Below are positions 33,328 through 43,318 of a stretch of DNA of 64,000 bases, piece after piece. The position numbers and the translations under genes were made by a program. Each line of letters opens with the position of its first letter. Position 1 is the first letter of the stretch. Below the pieces are notes generated by a model. It was not told the origin of the DNA. It saw only the letters and a program-made list of their open reading frames with translations, and did no database searches. This DNA comes from Candidatus Accumulibacter contiguus (GTDB lineage Bacteria; Pseudomonadota; Gammaproteobacteria; Burkholderiales; Rhodocyclaceae), in assembly GCF_012940005.1 (NCBI RefSeq), contig NZ_SPMX01000022.1:62001-126000 (forward strand), read 5' to 3'.

Positions 33328-34203
33328 TCAGGAGGGCTTGGCGACGAGCGATTGACGGCGCAAGTTCCTGATCCACGCCTTCTGGCAAAGGCTGCGCTGT
33401 TGTCCTTCAAGGTATTCGCGGATGGTATTGCGGGCTTCGGCGAAACGCAGGCGTCGTTCGGGATGGATCGCTTCGCAGTAGATCAGGTGATAACCCAGCT
33501 GGCTTTCGACCACCTCGGACAAGGTCGCAGCACCGAGGGCAAAGGCGACGGCTTCGAGTTCCGGATAGAGTTGGCCGCGCGCTACCTTGCCGAGCAGTCC
33601 GCCGTTGATCGCCGTCGGGCATTCCGAATGTTTCAGCGCTTGTTCAGCGAAACGCTGCGGTTCCTTGAGCAGGCGGGCGCGGATCGACTCGATCCTTGCA
33701 CGAGCGGCCTGAAGTTCGTTGCCCGGCAGCCGTTCGTTGATGGTCACCAGAAGGTGCCGCAGCAAGCGCGTTTCGGTACGGCGGAAGCGATCCCTGTGCT
33801 GGTGCCAGAAGATCTCGGCGTCGGTATCGCTGACTGCCACGGAACCCGCAGCGACCGTTTCGAGAACCGCCTCGACGACCATGTCGCGAGCGATGGCGCG
33901 CCGCAGCGAGAGGGCGTCGAGCCCGACACGGTCGAGGTCGGCGTGATATTCGTCGTCGTCGCCGTAGCGGCCGCGGATTTCCGCCAGGCTGGCGTCGATC
34001 GACGCCTCGGGCAGGAGCACGGCCGCGGCTTGTGGTGTCCCGAGAATCAGGGTTTCGATTTGCTGCTGCCTGGCCGCCACGTTGTGCACTCGCTGCCGCT
34101 CATCGGGTGCGAGTGACTCCAGCGACTTGCCGAACAACTGTTCGGCCAGCTTGAGTGACAGGTAGACTCCGCCTGGCTCATGCATCGTCGCGCTCCCATT
34201 CAC
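33328..34203 (-). CDS. nifM: nitrogen fixation protein NifM (peptidyl-prolyl isomerase)
   Basis: A 291-aa parvulin-type PPIase required for maturation of the nitrogenase iron protein. The N-terminal half is helical; the parvulin domain (about 150-260) shows RLLRHLLVTINE, FAEQALKHSECPTAINGGLLGKVARGQLYPELE and SEVVESQLGYHLIYCE. The gene overlaps nifZ by 26 bp if ATG 34203 is used; an ATG six codons downstream (MHEPGG) is a possible alternative. Confidence 0.92.
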   Translation of the reverse strand: MNGSATMHEPGGVYLSLKLAEQLFGKSLESLAPDERQRVHNVAARQQQIETLILGTPQAAAVLLPEASIDASLAEIRGRYGDDDEYHADLDRVGLDALSLRRAIARDMVVEAVLETVAAGSVAVSDTDAEIFWHQHRDRFRRTETRLLRHLLVTINERLPGNELQAARARIESIRARLLKEPQRFAEQALKHSECPTAINGGLLGKVARGQLYPELEAVAFALGAATLSEVVESQLGYHLIYCEAIHPERRLRFAEARNTIREYLEGQQRSLCQKAWIRNLRRQSLVAKPS

Positions 34204-34636
34204 CCAGCGCCTGCTCGGGTACCAGAAGGGGAGTTCCCGGCAGGCAGTCGAAATGCGCGTGATAGACGACGCCGTGCGTTCCGGATCGTTCGAGGTTCAG
34301 GATCTCGCCACGGCTGCCGAGCGCCACCCGGATCTCGCCGCGAATCACCAACGAGCGTGTCGCACGGACCTTCTGGCGCACCTCAAAGCGGCTTTCGATC
34401 CAGGGTGCATCGGCCGCGATCAACTCTTCCTCACGACAGCCGACCAGACGACCCTCGTCAAGAAAGTGCACGGAATAAATGATCTGATTCTGCAGAAAGG
34501 TGCCGACATCGCGCACGTGCCCGATGCGGCCGCGTCGTACCAGCAGTTCACCGGTCTGGATGCCGGGGAAAGTGCCATCGTTGCGCACGTTACGCGTCAG
34601 GCGTACCGCGTCGCCGTAATCCCAGCGCGGCAACAC
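34178..34636 (-). CDS. nifZ: nitrogen fixation protein NifZ
   Basis: A 152-aa protein with the NifZ N-terminus WDYGDAVRLTRNVRNDGTFPG and GELLVRRGRIGHVRDVGTFLQ. NifZ helps mature the P-cluster of the MoFe protein. The start is GTG (34636); the gene lies 4 bp after nifW. No internal ATG would keep the conserved N-terminus. Confidence 0.92.
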   Translation of the reverse strand: MLPRWDYGDAVRLTRNVRNDGTFPGIQTGELLVRRGRIGHVRDVGTFLQNQIIYSVHFLDEGRLVGCREEELIAADAPWIESRFEVRQKVRATRSLVIRGEIRVALGSRGEILNLERSGTHGVVYHAHFDCLPGTPLLVPEQALGEWERDDA

Positions 34637-34640
34637 GATC

Positions 34641-34955
34641 TCAGTCGCTCAGCGAGGACAGGGGCAGGAAAGACGAGCCTTCTGCCTTCTGGAATACCGC
34701 AAAGACTTTTTCGGCCTGCGCGCTGGATTCGACGAAGTCGGTGTAGGCGCGTGCCAGCCAGCCGCGGTAGGCGCTATAGTCCGGTGTCTTGCCGGCTTCC
34801 TGCCTGGCCAGGTAATCGTGGAAGCGTTGCAGGATGTGCAGGCGATTGACCTGGACGACGCGCACGTCGAAGTCGATGCCGAAATAGTCGAGAAATTCTT
34901 CCGCCGAGTTGAGGTCGGCGAGATCGTCTTCGAAACTGTTGATTTCGCAAGCCAT
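34641..34955 (-). CDS. nifW: nitrogenase stabilizing/protective protein NifW
   Basis: A 104-aa protein: DLADLNSAEEFLDYFGIDFD, VVQVNRLHILQRFHDYLA and YRGWLARAYTDFVESSAQAEKVF are typical NifW. It associates with the MoFe protein and is thought to protect it from oxygen or aid assembly. The ATG at 34955 is preceded by AGGAGAAG; the frame is open further upstream but that part is a shadow of the neighbouring gene. Confidence 0.93.
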   Translation of the reverse strand: MACEINSFEDDLADLNSAEEFLDYFGIDFDVRVVQVNRLHILQRFHDYLARQEAGKTPDYSAYRGWLARAYTDFVESSAQAEKVFAVFQKAEGSSFLPLSSLSD

Positions 34956-34969
34956 GCTCTTCTCCTGTT

Positions 34970-35503
34970 TCAGTGAAGTGGTTCCGGGATGGGCGGGCAC
35001 TGACGATCGATCAGCCGCAGTAGGGGCACAACGCCAAGGGCATCGCGCGTATCGACTTCCGCAATCTTTGCCAGCCGCAGACGTGCCTCGCTCAATCTCC
35101 CGAGGCGCAGCAGAATCACTGCCGAGCCCTTGAGCGCGAGCAGATGAAAACGCAGCATGCCCATCGAGCGCATCGCCGCCTGGCCCAGCGCGATCGGCCC
35201 CAGGCTGCGCCAACTGCCCACCAGATCCAGGCGCCGTGCGCTGACCTCCAGCGCCCTTTCGGCAATCACCAGCGCATCTTCGAGTCGATGCTGATAGAAG
35301 TAATAGCGGTAAATGGCGACCAGCACCGAGAGCTGTTCCGGCGCCAGAAAATAGGCGTAGAGCAGCCGTTGCTCGGCAATCGGCTGGCCGTAGTGGCGCG
35401 CTGCCGAGTCGATCTGCGCGGCCACCGCGGGCGGGCAAGGCTCGTCAAAATACAGCGCGTCGTTGCCGAGTTCCAGCAACTCGAGTCTATTGGCCATGGC
35501 CAT
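34970..35503 (-). CDS. TPR-like helical protein between nifV and nifW
   Basis: A 177-aa all-helical protein with two weak tetratricopeptide-like pairs ([21 protein letters not shown] and [19 protein letters not shown] region). No signal peptide, Cys motifs or catalytic residues. It overlaps the 3' end of nifV by 17 bp and precedes nifW by 14 bp, a position occupied by uncharacterised proteins in several nif clusters. A scaffold role in nitrogenase maturation is only inferred from position. Confidence 0.75.
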   Translation of the reverse strand: MAMANRLELLELGNDALYFDEPCPPAVAAQIDSAARHYGQPIAEQRLLYAYFLAPEQLSVLVAIYRYYFYQHRLEDALVIAERALEVSARRLDLVGSWRSLGPIALGQAAMRSMGMLRFHLLALKGSAVILLRLGRLSEARLRLAKIAEVDTRDALGVVPLLRLIDRQCPPIPEPLH

Positions 35504-36731
35504 GTTCCCTGCAGCACATCTCAGTGGCGGAACAGACCTGGCAACTCGCCGTGCTCAGCACATCGGGCAAGCCACGTGCAGCGCGCGCTTCGATTTCCAA
35601 AGTTTCGATACGTTCCAGCAGCGTCAACAGGTCGGTCTCGGAAGGCAGGCGCTTTTTCTCGACGATGAAAGAGCGTACGCGCTCCAGCAAGGTGCCTGCC
35701 GCAATCTCCGACAAGTAATGGCCGAGTCCCGCCATGATCCGTTGTACTGCGCGTGGTCCGGAATGCTTGCCGAGAACGACTCGATGTTGGCGCCCGACCA
35801 GTACCGGATCGAAGCCCTGGTAATTGGCCGGATCCTTGAGTAGACCATCGACATGGATTCCTGCCTCATGGGTGAACGCTCCTTCGCCAACGATACTCTT
35901 CTGCCAGGACAGGGGGCGCCCGGAAGCGACAGCGACGCGATGCGAAATGTCGGGAAATTTCGCCAGATCGATACCGGTCTCGACGCCGTGGCATAAATGC
36001 AACCCGAGCACGACTTCTTCGAGTGGCGCATTGCCCGAACGTTCACCGAGGCCGTTGACCGTCGTGTTGAGGTGGGTCGCACCGGCACGGGCGGCCGCCA
36101 GAGTGTTCGCCGTTGCCATTCCCAGATCGTCGTGGGCATGCATCTCGATTTCCAGATCGCACAGCGAACGCAGATGGCGGATTCGCTCGAAGGTCGCAAA
36201 GGGATCCAGCACGCCCAGTGTGTCGGCAAAGCGAATGCGCCGAGCACCAGCGGTCTGCGCGGCTTCGGCAATTGCCGCCAGCAAATCCGGATCGCCGCGC
36301 GAGGCGTCTTCGGCACCGACTCCGACGCCGAAACCAAGGTCGCGCGCCAGCCGTACATGCTCGCCGATCTCGGTGAGAAGCCAGTTGCGATCGCGCTGCA
36401 GTTTCGAATGCAGGTGTTGATCGGACGCGGGCACCGAAATATCGATCAGGTCCGCACCCAGATTTGCCGCCAGCACGATGTCCTTGCGATTCATCCGGCT
36501 CCACACCATCAGACCTGCATTCAGTCCCAGGGAAGCGACTGCCCGGATGCTTGCGCGCTCGGCGTCGCCCATCGCGGGGATCCCGATTTCCAACTCGGGA
36601 ACTCCCAATGCGTCGAGGCGACAGGCGATATCGATCTTTTCGTCGAGACTGAACGCGACTCCCGCCGATTGCTCTCCGTCGCGCAGGGTCGTGTCGTTGA
36701 TGAGGATGTAAGTTGGGGATATGTGGGGCAT
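35487..36731 (-). CDS. nifV: homocitrate synthase NifV
   Basis: Condenses acetyl-CoA and 2-oxoglutarate into homocitrate, the organic ligand of FeMo-co. The 414-aa protein has the catalytic start [18 protein letters not shown], the RIRFADTLG strand, the metal His pair in [18 protein letters not shown], and [13 protein letters not shown]. The C-terminal tail is Cys-rich ([18 protein letters not shown]), seen in some NifV proteins. Transcribed from a sigma-54 promoter 18 bp upstream. Confidence 0.94.
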   Translation of the reverse strand: MPHISPTYILINDTTLRDGEQSAGVAFSLDEKIDIACRLDALGVPELEIGIPAMGDAERASIRAVASLGLNAGLMVWSRMNRKDIVLAANLGADLIDISVPASDQHLHSKLQRDRNWLLTEIGEHVRLARDLGFGVGVGAEDASRGDPDLLAAIAEAAQTAGARRIRFADTLGVLDPFATFERIRHLRSLCDLEIEMHAHDDLGMATANTLAAARAGATHLNTTVNGLGERSGNAPLEEVVLGLHLCHGVETGIDLAKFPDISHRVAVASGRPLSWQKSIVGEGAFTHEAGIHVDGLLKDPANYQGFDPVLVGRQHRVVLGKHSGPRAVQRIMAGLGHYLSEIAAGTLLERVRSFIVEKKRLPSETDLLTLLERIETLEIEARAARGLPDVLSTASCQVCSATEMCCREHGHGQ

Positions 36732-36749
36732 GGCAGTCAGGAAATGAAA

Positions 36750-36765
36750 AGCAAATTCCTTGCCA
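36750..36765 (-). promoter_or_regulatory. sigma-54 promoter of nifV operon
   Basis: On the minus strand: TGGCAAG-GAAT-TTGCT, one mismatch from TGGCACG-N4-TTGCW. The spacer GAAT is the same as in both promoters of the nifL-rnf region. Confidence 0.82.
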
Positions 36766-36817
36766 GGTTTAAATACTATATAAATTATATGCTTGCGAAT
36801 AATCTGGGTGCTGGAAT

Positions 36818-36833
36818 TGTCATGCTTGCGACG
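36818..36833. promoter_or_regulatory. imperfect NifA upstream activator site
   Basis: TGT-CATGCTTGCG-ACG, one mismatch from TGT-N10-ACA, 52 bp upstream of the -24 element of nifV. The core TTGCGAC also occurs in the perfect site at 27286-27301. The surrounding gap (36732-36949) is AT-rich around 36770-36800. Confidence 0.45.
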
Positions 36834-36949
36834 AAATTGTAGGAACAGGCAAATCAGGAAACAGGGAGATCGCTTGCCCAGGGCTTGCGGAAACCCCCCA
36901 CTGCAAGCTTTGACGCTAGAATTCGCTTCACCAACTTCAGGAAGAATGC

Positions 36950-38831
36950 ATGAGTTCCCAGTTTGCTCTGCTCAACACCCGCCGCTTTGCTCCTTTTTTT
37001 CGCTACGCAGTTTCTCGGGGCATTCAACGACAATCTGTTCAAGAATGCCCTGATCGTGTTGCTCACCTTTCAGGCGGTGAACTGGACGACGCTGGCGCCG
37101 GAGGTGTTGACCAATCTCGCTGCCGGCATCTTCATCCTGCCGTTCTTCCTGTTTTCGGCTACCGCCGGGCAACTCGCCGACAAGTACGACAAGGCAAAGC
37201 TGGCGCGGCTGGTGAAGCTGCTCGAAATCGTCATCATGGGCGTCGCCCTGCTTGGCTTCTCGACACACAACCTGGCAGTGCTGTTGAGTGCATTGTTCCT
37301 GCTTGGCCTGCATTCCACACTGTTCGGGCCGGTCAAATATGCGATCCTGCCGCAGCATCTGCGCGAAGACGAACTCGTCGGCGGCAACGCGCTGGTCGAG
37401 GCCGGCACTTTCGTCGCCATCCTGATCGGCACGCTGGCCGGTGGCCTGCTCGCCGGTACAGCTGGGCATCCGGGCTGGGTGGCCATCGCCGGAATGGTGC
37501 TTGCGGTACTGGGGTACCTGTGCAGCCGCGGCATCCCGGCAGCACCGGCACCCGTCCCGGAGTTGGTGGTCAGCCTCAATCCGTTCTCCGAGACCTGGCG
37601 CAACATTGGCTTTGCACGCCAGAACCGGACGGTCTTTCTGTCGATTCTCGGGATTTCCTGGTTCTGGCTGTACGGCGCACTGTTTCTGGCGCAGTTTCCG
37701 CCCTATGCAAAGAACGTGCTCGGTGGCAACGAGACCTCGGTGACCTTGTTGCTGGCGGTATTCACGATCGGCATCGGCTTCGGTTCGCTGCTCTGCGAGC
37801 GTTTGTCGGCCGGGCACGTCGAAATCGGTCTGGTGCCTTTTGGTTCGATTGGTCTGACGCTCTTCGGCATCGACCTGGCTTTCGCTTCACCGACACCGCT
37901 GCCGGTCGTGACGCCGCTGCCGCTCGCCAGCCTGCTCGCCCTGCACCATATCTGGCGGGTGCTCTTCGACCTGTTTGCCCTCGGCCTGTTCGGAGGGTTC
38001 TTCATCGTCCCCTTGTATGCCCTGATCCAGTTGCGCAGTGCGCCTGCACAGCGCGCGCGGATCATTGCCGCGAACAACATCCTGAACGCGCTGTTCATGG
38101 TCTGTGGCGCGCTGGCCGCCGCCGGCCTGCTCGGCGATGGGCTTTCGATTCCCGCACTGTTCGGCGTTGCCGCGCTGTGCAATGCGGTGGTGGCGGTCTA
38201 CATCTACAGCCTGGTGCCCGAGTTCATGCTGCGCTTCATTGCCTGGCTGCTGGTGCACTCGGTGTACCGCCTGCGGCAGCATGGGCTGGAGAACATCCCG
38301 GAGGAGGGCGCTGCCGTGCTGGTATGCAATCACGTCAGCTTCGTGGACCCGATCGTCATCGCGGCCGCGAGCCGGCGGCCGATCCGTTTCGTCATGGATT
38401 ACCGCATTTACCGCACACCGATCATCAATTTCGTTTTTCGCCACATGTCCGCCATTCCGATTGCCCCGGCCAGGGACGACGCAGCGATGATGGAAGCGGC
38501 TTTCGAAGAGGTGGCGAGAGCCCTTGCGGCGGGCGAACTGGTGGCCATTTTCCCGGAAGGCCGGATCACCGATAGTGGCGAGCTCTATCCATTCCGCCCA
38601 GGCGTGCAGCGCATCGTCGGACGCACGCCGGTGCCGGTCATTCCGATGGCGCTGCAGGGTCTGTGGGGCAGCTTCTTCAGCCGCAAGGACGGACCGGCGA
38701 TGAGCAAGCCACTGCGCCGTGGCCTGTTCTCGAAGATCGCGCTGGTCGTCGGTGCGGCGGTTGCCCCCGAAGCGGCAACTCCCGAGCGCCTGCAGGAGGT
38801 TGTCGCCGGCTTGCGGGGCGAATGGCGGTAG
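36950..38831 (+). CDS. lysophospholipid transporter/acyltransferase fusion (LplT-PlsC like), frameshifted near the start
   Basis: Residues about 1-410 are an MFS transporter of the LplT type ([31 protein letters not shown]); residues about 430-620 are a PlsC acyltransferase with NHVSFVDP (a His-X4-Asp catalytic motif) and [10 protein letters not shown]. It resembles Aas but lacks the acyl-ACP synthetase domain. The true N-terminus [17 protein letters not shown] begins at 36950 after AGGAAG; a run of seven T (36994-37000) where six fit shifts the frame before ATQFLG. Likely role: import and re-acylation of lysophospholipids in the inner membrane. Confidence 0.86.
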
Positions 38832-38858
38832 CCCGGCGCTGCCGAAGTCCGAAGTCCC

Positions 38859-39221
38859 TTATTGCTGCTTGCGAAGTGCTGCTTCAGCCCAGAGTGCCTT
38901 GGCGAAGGCTTTCCACGCGCTGCCTCCGTGACTCTCGATGCCCTGGTCGGCGCTTTCCGCCATGGTTTTTAACATCAGAGCCGCCAGGCCAAAAAGGTCG
39001 ACTCTGGCCATCAGTTGGCGATCCACATGGCTCGAAGCCGCAAGCTTCACGTCTTCTTTCATGTGATCGAGCGCCTCTCTGGCCAGGGTGCGTACCTGCA
39101 CCTCATCCGACCAGTCGATGCCGAGAACTATCCCCTTGCGCTCGATTTCGAGTTCAATCTCTTGGGTTCCTCGATCGTAATCTTCAAAGCCAGCCATATA
39201 TTTGTCCTTGGTGGTGGTCAT
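38859..39221 (-). CDS. uncharacterised 120-aa protein
   Basis: No family recognised. A mixed charged protein with EIELEIERKGIVLGIDWSDE and a helical remainder; no signal peptide or membrane helix and no metal motif. It converges with the lplT-plsC gene 27 bp away. Composition and codon use look genuine (start ATG, 120 aa). Confidence 0.6.
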   Translation of the reverse strand: MTTTKDKYMAGFEDYDRGTQEIELEIERKGIVLGIDWSDEVQVRTLAREALDHMKEDVKLAASSHVDRQLMARVDLFGLAALMLKTMAESADQGIESHGGSAWKAFAKALWAEAALRKQQ

Positions 39222-39540
39222 TTATTGTAGGCCTGAATCGGGGTGCCGAGCAGCTTTTCAGAACCCGATGCATCGACGATAGGCAACTCCGCTCGATCAA
39301 TTCCGGGGTGTCGAGATGTTCCGTGATCACCCCCCGGTCGGCATTGGACGCTGCTGCGGCGACGCATGCAGAAAAACACGGTATATTCCGCAACTCACGC
39401 TCAAGCGATACACCAACGACCGAGCGTAGGCAGTGGTCCATCCGCTCCGGAGCAGATCCCGGTTCCATTGGCCGATTCGGGTCGCATGTGGTTTCGGAAC
39501 AAGCTCGGTCTGCGCAAAGTCCGCAACAATTTGATGCAGG
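39222..39540. other. 319-bp intergenic region without recognised features
   Basis: Lies between two divergent genes, the 120-aa protein and the binding-protein gene. Only short frames with no family resemblance are present. No convincing promoter or hairpin was seen. Confidence 0.5.
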
Positions 39541-40443
39541 ATGCCTGTGAAAAATACCCTGATTGCGGTGCTGCTGACCATCCTTCCCGTCATCGTCGAT
39601 GCGGCTCCCGGAGAAAGATCCGGGACACTGCAGAAGATTGCCCATACCAGAACGATTGCGATCGGCTTCCATGAATCGACATCGCCATTTACGTATATGA
39701 CTGGTGATGGAACCGTCATGGGTTACTCTTACGACATCGCGCTGAAGATCGCCGAGGCCGTGAAGCGTGAGCTGAAATTGCCGGCGCTGCAGATCAAGCA
39801 GATCCCTTTTACTACGCAAAGCCGTTTTCCGATCGTCCAGAATGGTGTCTCCGACCTCTCGTGCGGCGCGACGACCAATACCACCGAACGGCAAAAGATG
39901 GTTGCCTTTTCCAATACCATCTTCGTCGCCGGATCACGCCTGATGACGCGAAAGAATTCCGGCATCAAGGATTTTCCGGATCTGGCAGGAAAGACTGTCG
40001 TGACCTTCGCGGCTTCGACTTCCGAAAAGATGTTGCGCAGGATGAACAGCGAGCATGGCCTCCACATCAACATCGTGTCTACCTTTGATCGCGGCGACAC
40101 ACCCTTGTCGGTACTGCAGGCCGGGCAGGCCGATGCATACATGATGGATGATGTCCTGCTCTACGCCACCATCCGGGAAGCCTGGCGGCCGGATGAATGG
40201 GTCGTGACCGGCAGGCCTCAATCCTATGAAGCCTATGGCTGCATCCTGCGCAAGGATGACCCTGCCTTTAAGAGGGTCGTGGATCAGGAAATTGCGAGGA
40301 TCATGAAATCTGGGGAGGCGGAAGCGCTTTACCGGAAATGGCTGTTGTCGCCGATACCACCGAAGGGCGTCAATCTGAACTTTCCGATCAGCGAGATGAT
40401 GATCGAACTCTACAAGAATCCGAACGACAAAGCATTTGATTGA
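39541..40443 (+). CDS. periplasmic amino-acid-type substrate-binding protein
   Basis: A 300-aa class-3 binding protein of the glutamate/aspartate (GltI-like) type. Signal peptide with hydrophobic LIAVLLTILPVIVDA; binding fold with TIAIGFHESTSPFTYM, DLSCGATTNTTERQKMVAFS and LQAGQADAYMMDD. No ABC permease or ATPase is nearby; the next gene, 40 bp on, is a Cache-type diguanylate cyclase, so it may act in ligand sensing. Confidence 0.86.
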   Translation: MPVKNTLIAVLLTILPVIVDAAPGERSGTLQKIAHTRTIAIGFHESTSPFTYMTGDGTVMGYSYDIALKIAEAVKRELKLPALQIKQIPFTTQSRFPIVQNGVSDLSCGATTNTTERQKMVAFSNTIFVAGSRLMTRKNSGIKDFPDLAGKTVVTFAASTSEKMLRRMNSEHGLHINIVSTFDRGDTPLSVLQAGQADAYMMDDVLLYATIREAWRPDEWVVTGRPQSYEAYGCILRKDDPAFKRVVDQEIARIMKSGEAEALYRKWLLSPIPPKGVNLNFPISEMMIELYKNPNDKAFD

Positions 40444-40483
40444 GTTCCCGCCTGTACGCTGACGCGCAATTCCCTGCTACTCG

Positions 40484-42115
40484 ATGCCGATAAGGTCGAC
40501 CCTTTTCAGGAAATATACCCTGATTTTTGGCGGGCTGACCGGCGGTTCGCTACTTCTCAGTGGTCTGCTTGGTATCAGTTTTGCCTATCAGGAAAGCCAG
40601 CTTTCGGTCATCAAACTGCAGCGTGAAAAAGCAGAAGCGGCAGCTACCCGGTTGGGTGAATACCTTTTTGGAATCGAACAGAGGATCGCTGTGGCGGCAA
40701 TGCCAAAACGCGGCGTTTCCGCTCTGGAACAACGAAGTGCCGACATTCAGATCTTGCGGCGTACTGCGGCGATCCATGAAATTCTGCTGCTCGACAATCA
40801 GGGCAAGGAATATCTACGGACATCCCGCCGCACTGCAGACATCGTAGGCAGCAAGCGCGATCTTTCGACCACCGAATTTTTTCGTCAAGTCAAATCAGGC
40901 CGTTCCTACCGCAGCCCGATCTACTTCCGCGACGGAAGTCTGTACATGACCATAGCGATGGCCGTCGGCCCAGAGGAAGCCGGGATCACCGTCGCTGAAG
41001 TCGACCTCGAATTTCTGCTCGACGGAATCACGCGCGTCAAGGTCGGTGACTCCGGCCACGCCTATGCAGTCGACTCCGAAGGCCGCTTGATTGCTCATCC
41101 CGATATCGGCCTGGTGCTGAGAAACACCAGCATGGCTGCACTGCCGCAGGTGCAAGCGGCGATCAAGGGCCAGGCGCAGGGTGGAGAGGCATCTGCGCAA
41201 GCGCGCAATCATGACGGTGAGCCGGTCTTGACTGCCTTTGGAACGATTCCACAACTTGGCTGGTTCGTTTTTGTCGAGGAACCACTGGCCGAAGCCTACC
41301 GCCCTTTGTATGCCCAGGCCATTCGCAGCGGATCGCTGGTGCTCATCGGCATGCTGTTGACCGTGTTTGCCTGCGTGGCACTGGTGCGCAGGGTGGTCAA
41401 ACCCATCCATGCCCTGCAGGATGGCGCAACGCTGATTGGCCGCGGAGTTCTCGACCACCGCATTACGGTTCGCACGGGTGACGAACTCGAAGATCTGGCC
41501 AATGGCTTTAATCGAATGGCCGAACAGTTGCAGAAATCGTATGCCATGCTGGAAGGAAAGGTTTCCGAGCGTACTCTCGAACTGGAAGAGGCCAACAACA
41601 AGCTGGCCGCCCTGAGCACAACCGATGCCTTGACCGGTCTCGCCAATCGTCGCCGCTTCGACGAAGTGCTGGCAAGTGAATGGAGTCGTGCAGCACGCAT
41701 CGGTCAACCCCTGGCTCTCGGATTGCTCGATGTGGACTGGTTCAAGGCATATAACGATCGCTACGGTCATCAGGCGGGTGACGAATGCCTGCGCCAGGTG
41801 GCCAGTGTCTTGTCTTCCAAAATATGCCGTACCGGAGATCTGGTGGCGCGCTATGGGGGCGAAGAATTCGTATTCATTGCGCCTGCGACCGATGCTGAGC
41901 AGGCATTGAGCATGGCCCGGAAAGTCTGCCAGGCACTTCAGGATCTGGAATTGCCACATGCAATGTCCGGGTTCGGATGCGTGACTGCCAGCGTTGGTGT
42001 TGCGTCTATCGTTCCGGAAGTCAAGGGTGCGCCAGATATTCTGGTGGCGGCCGCAGACATGGCCATGTACCGTGCCAAAGAGCAGGGACGCAATCAGGCG
42101 GTACTCGGCGGCTAG
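40484..42115 (+). CDS. dCache-HAMP-GGDEF diguanylate cyclase
   Basis: A 543-aa inner-membrane enzyme producing c-di-GMP. N-terminal helix (about 10-35), periplasmic double-Cache sensor (about 40-275: SYRSPIYFRDGSLYMTIAMA, SGHAYAVDSEGRLIAHPD), second helix (about 280-305), HAMP, a coiled coil and a GGDEF domain with DALTGLANRRRFDE and the active-site motif YGGEEF near residue 458. The I-site RxxD is not obvious. Probably cotranscribed with the upstream binding protein. Its stop overlaps the end of the convergent gene. Confidence 0.92.
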   Translation: MPIRSTLFRKYTLIFGGLTGGSLLLSGLLGISFAYQESQLSVIKLQREKAEAAATRLGEYLFGIEQRIAVAAMPKRGVSALEQRSADIQILRRTAAIHEILLLDNQGKEYLRTSRRTADIVGSKRDLSTTEFFRQVKSGRSYRSPIYFRDGSLYMTIAMAVGPEEAGITVAEVDLEFLLDGITRVKVGDSGHAYAVDSEGRLIAHPDIGLVLRNTSMAALPQVQAAIKGQAQGGEASAQARNHDGEPVLTAFGTIPQLGWFVFVEEPLAEAYRPLYAQAIRSGSLVLIGMLLTVFACVALVRRVVKPIHALQDGATLIGRGVLDHRITVRTGDELEDLANGFNRMAEQLQKSYAMLEGKVSERTLELEEANNKLAALSTTDALTGLANRRRFDEVLASEWSRAARIGQPLALGLLDVDWFKAYNDRYGHQAGDECLRQVASVLSSKICRTGDLVARYGGEEFVFIAPATDAEQALSMARKVCQALQDLELPHAMSGFGCVTASVGVASIVPEVKGAPDILVAAADMAMYRAKEQGRNQAVLGG

Positions 42116-42492
42116 TCTTGAGTACTGTTCTTGCCCTCGCCGCCTGGGTCGGCCGGCATCCGCTCGGCAGCACGAAAGCACGCAAAGGCGATGCCAACCG
42201 TGAGCACGGCCAGGGTAAGCGCCAAGCGTTTACCATGCCAAAGACTGGTAAACCAGCGGGCCAGATCATCGGCGAAAACGGCCGACTTTCCGCCAAAACG
42301 TTCCAGGTCGTGACGATAGCGCTTGGAATCACTGGTGGTGATTGGATAGGCTTTCCCGTCGACCATTTCGTAGCCGATCACATCGCTGCGCTCATCCGTG
42401 CCGGTCAGAAAGACCCAGACGGAAACCGTCAAACCAAGAACCAAGACCAGAACGCCTATCAGATTGAGGCGAAATCGGTGCCTTGTGTTCAA
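42112..42492 (-). CDS. small two-helix membrane protein
   Basis: A 126-aa protein with helices at about 10-30 (LIGVLVLVLGLTVSVWVFL) and 88-106 (LALTLAVLTVGIAFACFRA) and a soluble loop with DVIGYEMVDGKAYPI. No family recognised. Its ATG overlaps the aldolase stop, so it is coupled to that gene. Confidence 0.6.
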   Translation of the reverse strand: MNTRHRFRLNLIGVLVLVLGLTVSVWVFLTGTDERSDVIGYEMVDGKAYPITTSDSKRYRHDLERFGGKSAVFADDLARWFTSLWHGKRLALTLAVLTVGIAFACFRAAERMPADPGGEGKNSTQD

Positions 42493-43277
42493 GTGCGATA
42501 ACCTGGATCGGCGCGGTCGAGTTTACGCAGCAGCGCGGGCCACGCCAGACCCCCACCCGCCCCGCGAGTCACCTGTTCCCATTGTGTCTGGGCGCTGTCG
42601 ACGATGTGCTGGCTGATATGCCGCAGTGGCTGCCCACCGCTCATCGCACGCACCTGAATCATGCAGGTGACCTCGAAGAAATACATCGCCACAAAGGCTT
42701 CGGCTACCGATCGTCCGACCGTCAACAAGCCGTGATTGCGCAGCATGAGGAAGCGCTTGTCGCCGAGGTCGCGTACCAGCCGCGGCTTTTCGTCTTCATC
42801 CAGAGCGACGCCTTCGTAGTCGTGGTAGGCGAGCGACGAAAGCACGAATATCGAGTGCTGCGACAAGGGCAGCACACCCCCTGCCTGCGCCGACACTGCG
42901 ACGCCATTGATGCTGTGCACGTGCAGCACGCACTGCACATCCTCGCGGGCGGCATGAACGGCGCTGTGAATGGTGAACCCAGCCGGATTGACCTCGTAGG
43001 CGCTGTCGCCTACCTTGTTGCCGTGCAGATCGACCTTGATCAGACTGGAGGCAGTGATCTCGCTGAACATCAATCCGTACGGATTGATCAGGAAATGATG
43101 TTCCGGACCAGGCACGCGGGCCGAGATATGGGTGAAGATCAGATCATCCCATCCGAACATGGCGACGAGGCGATAACACGCAGCAAGGTCCACGCGCCGT
43201 AACCATTCCGCTTCGCTCACCTGCGAATGGATTTCGGGGGCAGTATCGTTCACGGCGGCTCCTTTCACTGAAATCAT
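42489..43277 (-). CDS. class II aldolase/adducin family protein
   Basis: A 262-aa protein of the FucA/RhaD/adducin fold. The Zn-ligand region is VLHVHSINGVAVS with two His; LINPYGLMFSEI and MLRNHGLLTVGRS complete the family pattern. The substrate cannot be inferred from the sequence. It is divergent from a TetR-family regulator with 41 bp between the starts, so it is probably the regulated target. Confidence 0.88.
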   Translation of the reverse strand: MISVKGAAVNDTAPEIHSQVSEAEWLRRVDLAACYRLVAMFGWDDLIFTHISARVPGPEHHFLINPYGLMFSEITASSLIKVDLHGNKVGDSAYEVNPAGFTIHSAVHAAREDVQCVLHVHSINGVAVSAQAGGVLPLSQHSIFVLSSLAYHDYEGVALDEDEKPRLVRDLGDKRFLMLRNHGLLTVGRSVAEAFVAMYFFEVTCMIQVRAMSGGQPLRHISQHIVDSAQTQWEQVTRGAGGGLAWPALLRKLDRADPGYRT

Positions 43278-43288
43278 GCTGTATTATA

Positions 43289-43300
43289 TAGACTGGTCTA
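43289..43300. promoter_or_regulatory. TetR-type operator between aldolase and regulator
   Basis: TAGAC-TG-GTCTA, an inverted repeat of 5-bp arms, in the 41-bp gap between two divergent start codons. It resembles the TAGACCGGTCTA-like operators used by some TetR-family regulators, and overlaps where promoters of both genes must lie. Confidence 0.6.
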
Positions 43301-43318
43301 GGTAGAGAGTCAACACGA

